64,000 nt of DNA from Melitaea cinxia (lineage: Eukaryota; Arthropoda; Insecta; Lepidoptera; Nymphalidae). Where the stretch lies: the NCBI RefSeq assembly GCF_905220565.1, contig NC_059423.1, forward strand, positions 4,956,001 to 5,020,000, written 5' to 3'. Of this stretch, positions 32,721 to 43,733 are shown piece after piece. Both the position numbers and the translations under genes were made by a program. The notes below the pieces were generated by a model that had not been told where the DNA came from, did not search any database, and was given only the letters and a program-made list of their open reading frames with translations. The stretch's first letter is position 1. Every line of letters starts with the position of its first letter.

Positions 32721-33327
32721 TATCTAATAATGCACATTTTATTTAAAAAAAATCTGCTGGGTTACAGCGATTGCTTTATAATATATTTTTGTCATATAAT
32801 GGTAGCATGAGTTATAAACTTTCTACCAATAAATATATTTTTGTGCCCTGGTTACACAATTTGACAGTGGCTCGCAAGATCTCGGACCCTGCGCGTGCGG
32901 CTACGAGGCTCAAGGTAAGAATTCACTAAATTTTCTTATTTTGCTTATTTAGGAAGTAGCTAATGTATTTATTTTATAGTTAAATAATTGAACTATAGGT
33001 TTTAATTTGTATCTGATAGTAAATAGTTTAATTTCCTGGTAAAATACAGACGTCTTTCCTGATGTATCCATAAATGCACATTGCCAGGTTCATTGACGGA
33101 TTACATTGATTTTGTCGTGTGCACTTAGAGATACATTGCCATGTTACGAATATTATTGCTTGGGAGTGGTAATGTGCATTTTTGGATGCATTGCCAGTGA
33201 TTCGGTGAAATAAATATATACATTTTTTTATCTTTTTCTTGACATAATTAATAAAATAAGCACTATTTAGTTAATTAAGTCTTGTTTGAATCTTCTACGT
33301 TGTTTTATCGTTAAATAATTTCATGGT

Positions 33328-34031
33328 TTGCAATCAATCACAAGATCTCAGAGAATTTTGGCATTAGTAACTAAGCCAGGAGCAGATTCATATTTAGAAA
33401 AAAGCGAAACTTTGGAAGACGAATTGAAACTTCCTGGACATATATCTGATTCTGACAGCTCACCTGTTCCATCTAAAGCTGCAACGTTAGAAAACTTACA
33501 TTTGCTTTTAGACAATGATAGCGAAACAGACGAAATTGTAGTATCAACTAAAGATGGAAATCAATCAGTCGTTCTACCTACATCGACTTCGTCTTGTCCG
33601 GATTGAAAAAAATCTACAGTTGTCATAAAAAAAAACCTTCAAACAAAAAACCTAGAAAAAAATTGGACAACCCAACATTTTCGTGGGAATGCAGAAATCG
33701 AAAAATATTTAGCAAACCTCCTAATACACAGTCTCCTGCAGAATATTTTGCTATCTTCCTATCTGACCATATAATACAAATGATGGTGGAACAAACGATC
33801 TTGTACCATTTCCAATTAAAAGGTACATTGTTGGCGTACAATACTACTGACTATTGGTCAGCCTTTTTAAGATTCGATAAAGTAGCTGATGTAATGAGCA
33901 TTAAACGGTTCCAGCAAATTCGAAGATATCTGCATTTTGCAGATAATCTACGAGACAACGGTGATCGATATTACAAAATCCGACCATTTCTTGAAAGTGT
34001 TCGTCTTAGTTGTTTGACAGTCGATTTATGA
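33328..34031 (+). pseudogene. piggyBac transposase remnant (N-terminal half)
   Basis: Two frames. 33328-33606 is acidic and low in conserved residues (HISDSDSSPVPSKA, LLLDNDSETDEIV), as expected of the N-terminus of PGBD-type transposases. After a frameshift at about 33600, the frame 33594-34031 reads FSKPPNTQSPAEYFAIFLSD, TTDYWSAFLRFDKVADVMS and FQQIRRYLHFADNL, then YYKIRPFLESVR. These are clear landmarks of the transposase_IS4/PGBD N-terminal region. About 20 residues normally between the QTxLYxxQ-type segment and DYW are missing. The frame then ends, and the catalytic DDD core and Cys-rich C-terminus are absent. Non-functional. Confidence 0.85.
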
Positions 34032-34449
34032 CGGAAGGTCGTAGGAAGAAGGAAGGTAGAAGGCACAGAAAACACATTTTATGTGTGCCATGATAGAAAA
34101 AAGTACGTTAATTTTTTAAGTTTTGTTTTGTAATTGTTCTGACGTTAAAAAATATGTTAATAAGCATTATTATTCTTCATACTTCATGTTTAAAAAGTCA
34201 TGTCATATTAAAGTACTTTGTCTTAAAAAAAAATATTTTTCTCTCTTCCCTAGGCAATGTATCCACATACATAAGGACACACATTGATTTTCAAATAAAA
34301 TGTAGAAGACTTGGCAACGTATCTTATAAGATACATGCTATATATCATAATATATAAAAAATATTTTTTTTTTTAGATTTTTCTCATATATTATTATGCC
34401 TTATTAACTATATAGATAAAAAAATATATAATAAATCGATCACTTTTAT

Positions 34450-34466
34450 CGCTGCCAAGTTTAGGG
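34450..34466 (-). repeat. piggyBac right terminal inverted repeat
   Basis: CGCTGCCAAGTTTAGGG, the exact inverse of the left end, followed by TTAA. Confidence 0.9.
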
Positions 34467-34749
34467 TTAAAGTCGCCCAACGTGCAGTGGAACGGGCTAT
34501 GCTTGGGGTAGTGGAAATGAGACTGTCGGCAAGAGACGGAAAGTAAAAGAAATAGCCCACAGAATTATCAATTTAAGGGTGGTAGTGGGCTGCTGACCTG
34601 TTTCGCTGGACCGATGGCCGTTGGAGCACAGCACGAGGACGCTCAGATTGCAGGTGGAGGCTGAATGGGGATTACGGAAAACCAGGATTTTTTACGCGAA
34701 CTTGGAGAAACCCATGTCCAGCAGTGGACTGCGATAGGCTGATGTGATG
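34467..34749 (+). repeat. RTE C-terminal fragment, right of the piggyBac
   Basis: AAAGTCGCCCAACGTGCAGT encodes KVAQRAVERAMLG as in the RTE protein. Frameshifted remnants follow (VGKRRKVKEIAHRI), and it closes with CCAGCAGTGGACTGCGATAG and GCTGATGTGATG. Confidence 0.75.
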
Positions 34750-35190
34750 GCAATAATATAAGGAATTCCTTTACCTTAATAAGAGGCCCCTTTTGCTAAG
34801 AGTAAGACACTTGTTTTTTTAGTATAGTTCATTACGAGACAAATTAAAAAAAAAAACATTTTTTTATACCAGAAGAGTGATAAATATATTCTCTGTCAAA
34901 TTAAGAGTAATTGAAACAGACATAACGCGTGATACAGCCTGTTCCAATTTAGTCTTATCTTGTTACTGAAACGGGGTGTGTTTGAATAATTTCATTATAT
35001 GAACCAGTGAATTCATAATGCTAGGGATCCGTCAAATTCGATAAGGGCTTTTTTATAAATAGATTTTATGATGTGGCGAATTAGGCTCCTAACCCTATAA
35101 ATTATTAAGAGGCCTTTGTCCAACAATAGGAAACTTATCGTTTGAGGCAGTACCATTCTGTGTTTTTCAAATCCTTATTTATATAATACT
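34750..35190. other. AT-rich spacer
   Basis: No gene recognised. Confidence 0.45.
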
Positions 35191-35194
35191 AGCT

Positions 35195-35500
35195 TCTGTT
35201 CGCGACTTCGTCCGCGTGGAATAGGAACAATTCTGTCATACATGATTTTTGTAAACTTTAATTGTTAGCGAATCGTACGCAGCGGAAGCTCTCAAAAGGA
35301 AAAAAAACCGATTTTGAAACATCCTTCATTGGTGCTCCGCTCCTATTGGTTTTAGCGTTATGATATATATCCTATAGTCTTCCACGATAAATGAGCTATC
35401 TAAGACTGTACGATTTTTTAAATCGGATCAGTAGTTCCTGAGATTAGTGCGATCAAACAAACTAACAAACTAACTCTTCAGCTTTATAATATTAGTATTA
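35195..35500 (+). repeat. Family D repeat (CGCGACTTCGTCCGCG subtype)
   Basis: CTAGCTTCTGTTCGCGACTT and CGTCCGCGTGG head; CTCTTCAGCTTTATAATATT end. Confidence 0.7.
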
Positions 35501-35929
35501 TTATTGTTAGTAAAATTAAACTTTGTAATTCAATTTGATGTATCTATTTAAAATACAAATACATTCATAGACTCTGTCTGAAAAACTGTCTAAACGGGGT
35601 CTGAACTGGTGTTTTAATACCACAGAATTCTGCCTTGAATATTATTCATTTTTATTGAGAGAAAAATGTATGAGAAACGCGAAGCTTTATTCAAATGCGG
35701 TTTCATGTCTCTAGAGATTTAACCAACCATAGTAAGAATTAGAGTAAGCAAATTTACTGTATACCAGCTACATTTGACATAATTCAACACGGACATAAAT
35801 TTGTTATATCAAAGGTTACTGAAAAGTTCGTTCTGTATTTTTTAAAATTAATTTAGCTGTACTTCGTACCGTACTTTATATATATTTAGCCAACCACATT
35901 GTTATATAGGTCGTTGCTGAGTTAGAGAA
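35501..35929. other. AT-rich spacer
   Basis: Nothing recognised. Confidence 0.4.
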
Positions 35930-36170
35930 TAGTAGCAATATCCTGCTCTAAATTTGAAGTAGCCCGACCGGAAAATTACCGTAACCTTACAGATCACAGC
36001 TAAATAATACTGCGTTTAAGTATTGTTGTGTGTTCCTGTGGTGAGTAAGGTGACCAGAGTCTGGGGAGGTTTGGAGGCAGGGCCGTCAACGCGCTTAGAA
36101 TGCTTCTGGTGTTGCAGGCGTCCATTGGTTACGGTAACCGCTTACCGTCAAGTTGGCCGATTGTTTATAA
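35930..36170 (+). repeat. Family C interspersed repeat
   Basis: ATCCTGCTCTAAATTTGAAG, GATCACAGCTAAATAATACT, GGTGAGTAAGGTGACCAGAG, then CTTCTGGTGTTGCAGGCGTC. Confidence 0.75.
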
Positions 36171-36263
36171 CTAAAATAGTATAATAAAAAAGTTACATTT
36201 TCTACAATATACAAATAACAATTAACTTTTTCTATCCTTCAAATACCTTCAAATAAATATAAT

Positions 36264-36506
36264 ATGCCGACCGATGGCGGAATAACCATCTAACTGCTGG
36301 CTTTGAAACACACAGGCTGAAGACGGGCAGCAGCGTCTTCGGTACGACCAAGCCAGCCCTGCGGTCACCAACCCGCCTACCCAGCGTGGTGACTATGGGC
36401 AACACACATGAGTACACGCATTTTTGGCGCGCACTTGTGGAGGCCTGTGTCCAGCAGTGGACTGCAATAGGCTGGAATGATGATGATGATGATGATGATG
36501 ATGATC
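36264..36506 (+). mobile_element. Short RTE-derived element, 5' truncated
   Basis: Begins GCCGACCGATGGCGGAATAA and ends with a long (ATG)n tail (36477-36506). CCTTCAAAT occurs at about 36237-36245 and directly after the tail, a likely TSD. Confidence 0.75.
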
Positions 36507-36869
36507 CTTCAAATGTAAGGCCTAACCAACGTAAACGATACATCAAATCAACGTAAATTTTGTAACATAAGTATATGAATCAAGCTTGGTAATTTCTAAC
36601 GTGTTACAAAATCAATTTGAGCAAAGCCACATGTGTGAATTCAAGAGTGAACACTGAGTAGATTTACGCAAAGGAAATCACAAAGCTTGCCAAAGAGATT
36701 TAAATGACTTACTCTTATTGTTTTTGTTACGAAATACGTGAAAGTTATTGACTTTTATTCCAAATCCGTAAAGATATCTAGAAGAGGCGAATGATTGAAG
36801 CAATAAGACCGCCTTATTGCGTGTTTTGGTTTTAAACTTATTTCTATGTAATTGTGTTTTATAAGTGTA
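36507..36869. other. AT-rich spacer
   Basis: No gene recognised. Confidence 0.4.
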
Positions 36870-37045
36870 CTAGCTTTTACCCGCGGCTTCGCTCGCATTG
36901 ATTTTTTTAATGAAAGCTATATATAGCTCCTATGCTACTTCTAATACCTCAAAGAACACGTGTACAAAGTTTCATGATAATCAGTTAAGTAGTTTTAGTG
37001 TGTAAGCGTAACAAACAAACTTACATTCACATTTATAATGTCAAT
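36870..37045 (+). repeat. Family D-like repeat
   Basis: CTAGCTTTTACCCGCGGCTT head and ACAAACAAACTTACATTCAC end. A related stretch without the head lies at 37270-37400. Confidence 0.55.
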
Positions 37046-38330
37046 AATAATATATAATGACAGAAAAAAATAACAAATATAGAAAAATCCCAAACAGCTG
37101 AAACTATAGTAATTTGGATTGGATATTGACGTGACCCTCGATAATACAGTGTAACGGTATTACAGTACTCAGGGTTGGAACTTCATTACTGGACTGCTAG
37201 ATGGCGTCGAAGTAACTAGATTTTGAGATTTTATGACAAACAATTTTTTTATTATTCGTAAAAAATATTTTTTTTCATATAAAGTATCCCATGTTACTTC
37301 TAACACCTCCAAGAATATGTGTACAAAGATTCATGATGACCGGTTGAGTAGTTTTCGCGTTAAAGCGTAACAAACAAACTTATATTCACATTTATAATAT
37401 TAAGTATGGATTTCTGTGGTATACGGTAAAGAATCATATTATTGTTTCAGTTTAAATTAATTTAACCATACAGATTAGTATATAAATGAATAAATTATTA
37501 ATAATTGCTCCTACCTATGTTGGGAGCATTCGCTGAGAAAATTTCAGCTTTTATAAAATGTCAAAAGCCTGGCAATCGCGAGCTCTTTTGCTATTACTCT
37601 ACTGTGTTATATAATACATCGGGCCAAATTGAAAACGTCGTTTCGCGATATTCATTTTACTCGTAATATTACGGGGCACATTTTAATCTAATTCGACTTC
37701 CGAATTTCGGGGCACTATTTGAACAATATGGTGCCCCAAAACCTGTTAACATAGATTTTCTAACAAATTCTGAAACTTTACCTCATAAAACTTTTAACTC
37801 ATTATGCGGTGAAACGTCGCTTTTGGAATATTGTATCACGCATTTTATGGAGTGATAGTCAAGTCAAAGGAAAATTAAGTTTATTATTTAGTTAATAAGG
37901 TTCAAATATGGTTGCTAATAAAGCAAGGTTAAAGAGGAAATTTGGAAGTTAATTCGCTTATGAGAATTTTTAATTTTTTACCCAAAAAGCGCTGAAATAA
38001 ACTATTATATTTGGAGTTTTTTCTATTACCTATGGCATTTCTTTTTCTTAAATAAAACATGAAACTTCCATCGTATTTATACGATGAAACTCTTAAGAGT
38101 GTATGCTACCTCAGATTGCTTATTTTCCACTCGGCAGGATGTCCATATCTTCCAAACTACTGAATATTTAAGTTTGAAATTTATATATGGTAAAGTTCAG
38201 GACATAAACTATCTTTCATATGTTTCGAAAACACGATTCCATAAAATTTTCTCAATACAAAAAAATCACAAAACACAACATATTCCCACCACTCCCATAA
38301 AAAAACACACACACATACACACAAACACGT
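37046..38330. other. AT-rich spacer
   Basis: No gene. It contains CTAGATGGCGTC near 37198 and a patch with three GGGGCAC-type motifs (37674-37735). The open frame at 38084-38350 ends in a repeat and is not convincing. Confidence 0.4.
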
Positions 38331-38334
38331 ATTA

Positions 38335-38640
38335 TTATCTATACAAATAAATAAAATTGGAGTGTCTGTTTGTAATATTAAAATAAACGAATTTTACTAA
38401 ATGCATATGGATGTATACACGATACATTACATTACACACATTTTTTTACACTTTTTGTCTATCTATCTGTGTATCTGTCTATCTGTTTGTTTGTTCCGGC
38501 TAATCTCCTAAAGGGCTGGAACGATTTTGACAGGCCTTTCATAAGGCCAATCATAATCATTTTAATAACTCTGCGAACTGAACAATAACTTTTTTGTTGA
38601 ATTCCACACGGACGAAGTCGCGGTCACAGCTATTATATTT
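38335..38640 (-). repeat. Family D repeat
   Basis: AATTGGAGTGTCTGTTTGTA at left and CACGGACGAAGTCGCGGTCA at right; reverse of 48894-49205. Confidence 0.7.
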
Positions 38641-38659
38641 AATATATTTATATCAGCTA

Positions 38660-38850
38660 AAAGTTCTCAGTTTCGGACCGTTCTACCAATTCTAGACTTT
38701 TTTAGAACTGCTGGTCTGAAGTTAAGCTACTGTATAAAACGCACGCCGATGATAAAACAAATATTTTATGTAATACAAGTAGCATGGGCGACTACGAGCT
38801 CGTGGATGTTGTTAATATAATTTAAAAAAAAAAAGTATATACTCCCACAG
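38660..38850 (+). repeat. Unclassified repeat related to 51878-52340
   Basis: TTTCGGACCGTTCTACCAAT, TTAGAACTGCTGGTCTGAAG and CGTGGATGTTGTTAATATAA match the second copy, which is interrupted by a family E insertion. Confidence 0.55.
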
Positions 38851-39239
38851 TCTCGTTGTGAGTTCTATTAACACAGAATATGGAATATGTTTTGAAGAAA
38901 AACAATGTATCTTGTCCGCAGGCAATGGCAAAAGCTTTGTATTTTTTTATAATTTTTACAATGCTGTAGAATTATTTGTTTTTGTGTGATCATAATTGAT
39001 GCGGTACCTTCCCATTTAATTTAAATACTCGTAAAACTGCTTGCGAACACGCAATAATAAAGGAATTTACTGTGGCAATGACACGGACCATCAGTTAGGA
39101 CATAAATAGGTATAATAAAATGTTTAAGTGACTTAAAAAACAGCATATTTTGATGATACAAATTATTAAGAAGAATTCCTTCCATTACATAATGTAGTAA
39201 TCACATTCTTATCATAATTATATTTTCGAATTCCACAAT
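38851..39239. other. AT-rich spacer
   Basis: No gene recognised. Confidence 0.4.
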
Positions 39240-39535
39240 AATAATTGTGTTTGCTTGCAAACGTAAAAAACCGACTTCAATTACATCGACAAGTAATGCA
39301 GCGTAAGTAGACGAAAAAAATTAACAAACGCTTTAGTCGTCACTACGATTTTTAAGGGTTTCCCTCGATTTCTCTGGGATTCCATCATCAGATTATTATG
39401 GTACCATAGTTGGGAAATCTTCTTTCCAACAAAAAAGAATCATCAAAATCGATTTATAAACGACGAAATTTTCCCCAAACATAATTATATTATGGTCGAA
39501 TTGAGTAACCTCCTCCTTTTTAAAGTCGGTTAACA
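39240..39535 (+). repeat. Family E repeat
   Basis: ATTGTGTTTGCTTGCAAACG head, AAACCGACTTCAATTACATC, and the end GAATTGAGTAACCTCCTCC...AAAGTCGGTTAAC. Confidence 0.65.
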
Positions 39536-39691
39536 AAATAAAATAAAAACACACATAATATTATAAAACTGAAAAGTTTGTTTGTTTCAACATGCTAAAC
39601 ATAAAACAACTGGCTGGAATTGAAAAGTAATTTTTGTTTTGAAAAGCACTTTTACCGAGGATAGCTATATGGTATTCTTTCCTCAAATTTT

Positions 39692-39961
39692 GACTAGCCC
39701 GTTGGCGCAGTTTGTAGTGACCCTGCTTTCTGCTCCGAGGGTTGTGGGTTCGATTCCCACCCCGAGTCTGGGTGTAATATAAATATTTATTTATATATTT
39801 ATATTTGTATTATTTATAAGTATGTTTATCGAAAAAAAAATATGTAGCTATATACCAGTCGACTGTTACCTATAACACAAGCATTAAGTTGCTTACTTTA
39901 GGAACAGACGACCGTGTGTGTATTGTGTAAATATTTAAATATTAAAAAAAAAAAAAAAAAT
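39692..39961 (+). mobile_element. SINE A, full-length, inside a family D fragment
   Basis: TGACTAGCCCGTTGGCGCAG head with A box (TGGCGCAGTTTG) and B box (GGGTTCGATTCC). The conserved tail CAGTCGACTGTTACC leads into an A-rich end at 39941-39960. The sequence just before it (39555-39690) is a family D remnant. Confidence 0.8.
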
Positions 39962-40007
39962 TAATGCGTTTGGAACCGCGATAAATAAATAAATAATAAA
40001 TAAATAA

Positions 40008-40760
40008 TTGTGTTTGCTCACAAACGAAAAAAAAACCGACTTCAATTACATTGACGAGTAATACAACGTAAATCGACGAAAAAATAGTCAAGTAACTACG
40101 CGTTATCAAAGATTCCTCAAAAAGTAGTTATCAGATCTCAATAAAATTTATATGTGACCACATGACAAACATCAGCTTTCGATTAAATTAAAAATTATTA
40201 AAATCGGTACACCCAGTAAAAAGTTATTGCCAATTTTCAAGAGTTTCCCTCGATTTCTCTAGGATCCCATCATCAGATCCTGGTTTCCTTATCATAGTAC
40301 TAAACTAGGGATATCTTCTTTCCAACAAAAGAAGAATTATCAAAATCGATACACCCAGTAAAAAGTTATTGCGGATTTTCAAGAGTTTCCCTCGATTTCT
40401 CTGGGATCCCATCATCAGATCCTAGTTTCCTTATCATGGTACTAAACTAGGGATATCTTCTTTCCAACAAAAAAAGAATTATCAAAATCGGTACATCCAG
40501 TAGAAAGTTATGCGGTATAATACAACGTAGGTCGACGAAAAAAGCGTCAAGTAAAAACGCATTATTAGATATAACTCGAAAAGTTATTATTAGATCTCAA
40601 ATAAATTTAAATGGGTCCAATTGGCACACACCACCTTTCGATTAAAAGAAAATTTGTCGAAATCGGTCCACACGGGCAAAAGTTCTGATGTAACATACAT
40701 AAAAAAAAAAAAAAAAAATACAGTCGAATTGAGAACCTCCTCCTTTTTTGGAAGTCGGTT
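40008..40760 (+). repeat. Family E repeat with an internal tandem duplication
   Basis: Same ends as the other copies, but longer: the segment starting AAAATCGGTACACCCAGTA is repeated with a period of about 142 bp (starts near 40200, 40342 and 40483). Confidence 0.7.
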
Positions 40761-40987
40761 AATAAATATCGTATAACATACATACACGGTCGTCTGTTCC
40801 TATGGTAAGCAACTTATGCTTGTGTTACAGGTAACAGCCGACTGGTATAACTATTTTTTATTTATTTATAAATATACGTAGAAATAATACATATATAAAT
40901 ATAAAATCCAGACTCAGGCGGGAATCGAACCCGCAACCCGTGGAACAGAAAGCAGGGCCACTACAAACTGCGCCAACGGGCTAGTCA
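40761..40987 (-). mobile_element. SINE A, reverse orientation
   Basis: Complement of the head at right (GCGCCAACGGGCTAGTCA), B box complement GGGAATCGAACCCGC, and the tail at left (CACGGTCGTCTGTTCC). Confidence 0.8.
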
Positions 40988-41234
40988 CGTGCATCAACGG
41001 GCGGGGCGATAGTATAGTTATATAAGCAAATATAACTATAACTACAAAACTTAAAAAAATCACCAAATCGTATATATACACGCATCACTTCCTTATACAT
41101 TTCATTATTTTACATCATTACATTTAAACTGCGCACATCCTGTATCTTAGATGTCAGTTTCCTTCGTTACATATTTAAAGCAAAAATTTACATTGCATGC
41201 TCATCACAAGTACACTGTAATAAAATGTTCGCTT

Positions 41235-41510
41235 CAGCCTGTAATATCCCACTTCTGGGCATAGGCCTCTTCCCCGTGTAGGAGAAGGATCAGAGCTTAA
41301 TCCACCACGCTGCTCCAATGCGGGTTGGCGGATATACTCCCTACTATGAGTAACGATCGCTATCAGGTGTACATGATAACAACCGGGACCGACGGCTTAA
41401 CGTGCTCTCCGTGGGGACGGTGGGGAGACCCACTAGACCCGCAACCGCCAGCGCAACAGGTACAATCCATGCCTGTAACCGCTGCGCCAACGCGGCGTCA
41501 TAAAATAAAA
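41235..41510 (-). mobile_element. SINE B, near full length, B box decayed
   Basis: Tail at left (TGTAATATCCCACTTCTGGG, GTGTAGGAGAAGGATCAG), body (ACCGACGGCTTAACGTGCTC), head at right (CGCTGCGCCAACGC). The segment holding the B box looks deleted. Confidence 0.65.
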
Positions 41511-42400
41511 TGTTAACAAATAACAATAATTAATGTGAGTGTAGAGTAACAATAACATTGACTACACCGAAAGGGATTATTCTTTTTTGTTGTCTACGTT
41601 ATTGTCAGTACAAGTTTTGTATACAAGAAAATGTATAAAAAAATCGATATTTTTACGAAACACGGTTTTGTTGCTATTTCGAAACAATAACAACAACAGT
41701 CAATAACAGTTGTCAATCAACAATAGTCACGGTAAAGACTTTATTAGTATTATCCAAATTGGCTTCCAATTTTAAATTGGGCTTCAATACAACTTCTATA
41801 CAAAGAAAGAGGCCTGCGCCCGGTGGCGGTTTAAAAGCTGATTCGTGAAATTGACCTAATGGGCTCGCTTTCTACGTCTCATTAATAGATGGCAGATGTC
41901 ACGCGTGCCAATATCCATTAGCGAAAGCAGGTATTCAACATTAGGCGCTTCGTTTCCTTTTTCATGGTGTCAATACAAAAGTGTGTACAGAACTTCTAAT
42001 GGTATCCATTAAGGCCCTGACAAATTCGTACCATCTGTTTTGACTGATTTCCTGTAATAAGAATTTTTCGTTACATTATTTTTGTTATTATTTGTACAGA
42101 GTGGCATAAAATTAAACCACAAATTTTATATATATATATAATTTCTTATTAATATATTAAAAAAAACCGTAAAATAGTTTAATCACAAGATAACAATTGA
42201 ACTAACACTGTTGATTTTATTTGACTGATTTTTTTTTAAAAGGTTACAAATGTTATGCAGTAGTGTAATTTTATGCCTCTGGTTTTTATATTCTGTATTT
42301 TTGTAACCGCTTTTTGACATTTTAATTTTTAACCAACTTCGAAAAAAAGAGAGAGCTGCATGTTTTCTTACGTGTACGTCGTAACTTTTTATATATGGAT
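41511..42400. other. AT-rich spacer
   Basis: No gene. TAGATGGCAGATG occurs near 41886. Confidence 0.4.
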
Positions 42401-42405
42401 ATCAT

Positions 42406-42453
42406 AATGGATATATTGATATATATTAATCAATATATATCAATATATCCATT
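42406..42453. repeat. Perfect 22-bp inverted repeat with 4-nt centre
   Basis: Arms at 42406-42427 and 42432-42453 are exact inverses around AATC. A partial third copy (ATTAATCAATATGGATATAT) follows. AT-rich. Confidence 0.85.
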
Positions 42454-43036
42454 ATATATATTAATCAATATGGATATATTGATTTTGATGATTATTGTTA
42501 TATACGAAGGCTGGTGCTGCTCACGTGGTTCCATTTGCGTTTGAAAGAGATCTGGAGAGAGGTTTTTGATTTATCCCTAACATATATAACACTCATTTTG
42601 TTGTCAAGTGAAGTTGGTTTTTATTTAGGTTAAAGAAAAATATGTATTTTTATCTCAGAACTGTTAACACCTTTAAAAAAATATATTTTAATATCACATG
42701 AGCCCATTTTAATATAGCATTACCAGAGATGATTTGGGTAAAAAAATGGATCAGCATATTTTTATTACGTATGTTATTACATCTATGTGACGCAGATGAG
42801 ACGTGTACAAATTATTAGGTTTTGGTAATTCCATAAACAGCCCACGTTTTAGCCTCTGGGACAGTTGTGATGAAAATATTTATTTATGTACTAAATAAAT
42901 TAGAAATAAATTTGTTTCGAGAATTATTTAAGGTGAAACACGCCGATAGTAAGGTTTCTTCTTACCACTTCTTTTTTCTTGTAACACTAAAATTGCAAAC
43001 AAAGGCACGGTCCACGTGATAGTAAGCTAATATTGT
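42454..43036. other. AT-rich spacer
   Basis: No gene recognised. Confidence 0.4.
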
Positions 43037-43165
43037 AGCCCGGTCGCCAACCCGCCTGCCCAGAGTGGTGACTATGGGCAAAACACATGAGTTCGCACCG
43101 TTTTTGGCGTTAACTTGTGGAGGACTTTATCCAGTAGTGGACTGCGAAAGGCTGCTGTAATGATT
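43037..43165 (+). mobile_element. Short RTE-derived element, strongly 5' truncated
   Basis: Starts CCGGTCGCCAACCCGCCTGC and ends GTGGACTGCGAAAGGCTGC, then TAATGATT. Confidence 0.7.
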
Positions 43166-43493
43166 GTAGTCTAGGGACGTGCGCAAAACTAAAATCATGA
43201 CAAGTATTCTACACGCTCTACCCTCGACACTCTCAAGAGCTCTGGCTATCACGATAATTCACGGAACAAAACACAGCTTGAGAGATCATTGAGATTAATT
43301 GTCTGTAATTTTCTGTAATTTTAAGGTGCTTACCAAGTAGAACTGCCACGAAATTTCATACAAGGTATTTCCTGCTCTGTCCTCCCTCAGTAAAATATAC
43401 ATCATCAATACATATAATAGTAATGTGACTATACATGGAAGATAAATGAGGAAAATATTACTTCCTTTATCAACGCAAATAGCATCCAAAACA

Positions 43494-43733
43494 ATGACTG
43501 TTAGAATTTTTGTCTGTTTGTCTGTACGTTGTGCACGCTAATCTCAGAAACGACTTATCCGATTCAGATTTAGTTTTCAATAATATATTGTGATAAGTTT
43601 TACTTAACATTTAGTGTTTTTTTTTTCATGTTAATCGGTTCATAAATAAAAAAGTTATGCCAATTTAAAGAATATGTTGAACATGTAAAGTCACTATTCA
43701 CGCAGACGAAGTCGCGAGCACAGCTAGTACAAT
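43494..43733 (-). repeat. Family D repeat
   Basis: TGTCTGTTTGTCTGTACGTT at left and GCAGACGAAGTCGCGAGCAC at right. Confidence 0.65.

Larger units (their letters stand above)
32700..34470 (+). mobile_element. piggyBac-like DNA transposon, complete ends, internally decayed
   Basis: TTAA target copies lie at 32700-32703 and 34467-34470. The element itself is 32704-34466 (1763 bp). The 17-bp terminal inverted repeats CCCTAAACTTGGCAGCG are perfect. A transposase remnant lies at 33328-34031. Several copies of a TGGCAAYGTATC motif lie inside both ends (findings). The element is shorter than an intact piggyBac (2.4 kb or more), in agreement with a large loss of the transposase C-terminal half. A donor-like AAGGTAAG near 32923-32930 may be a leftover of a 5' intron. 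Confidence 0.9.

Noticed and set aside
33623..33841. Minus-strand 72-codon frame
   Set aside because: Antisense of the piggyBac transposase remnant.
36232..36546. 104-codon minus-strand frame with a serine run
   Set aside because: It is the antisense of a short RTE-derived element; the serines come from the (ATG)n tail.
38084..38350. 88-codon frame ending in KKHTHIHTNT
   Set aside because: Ends in low-complexity A/C-rich sequence at the border of a family D repeat; no coding signature.
42406..42453. Possible microRNA precursor
   Set aside because: The arms are perfectly matched, almost pure A/T and the loop is only 4 nt, unlike a miRNA hairpin.
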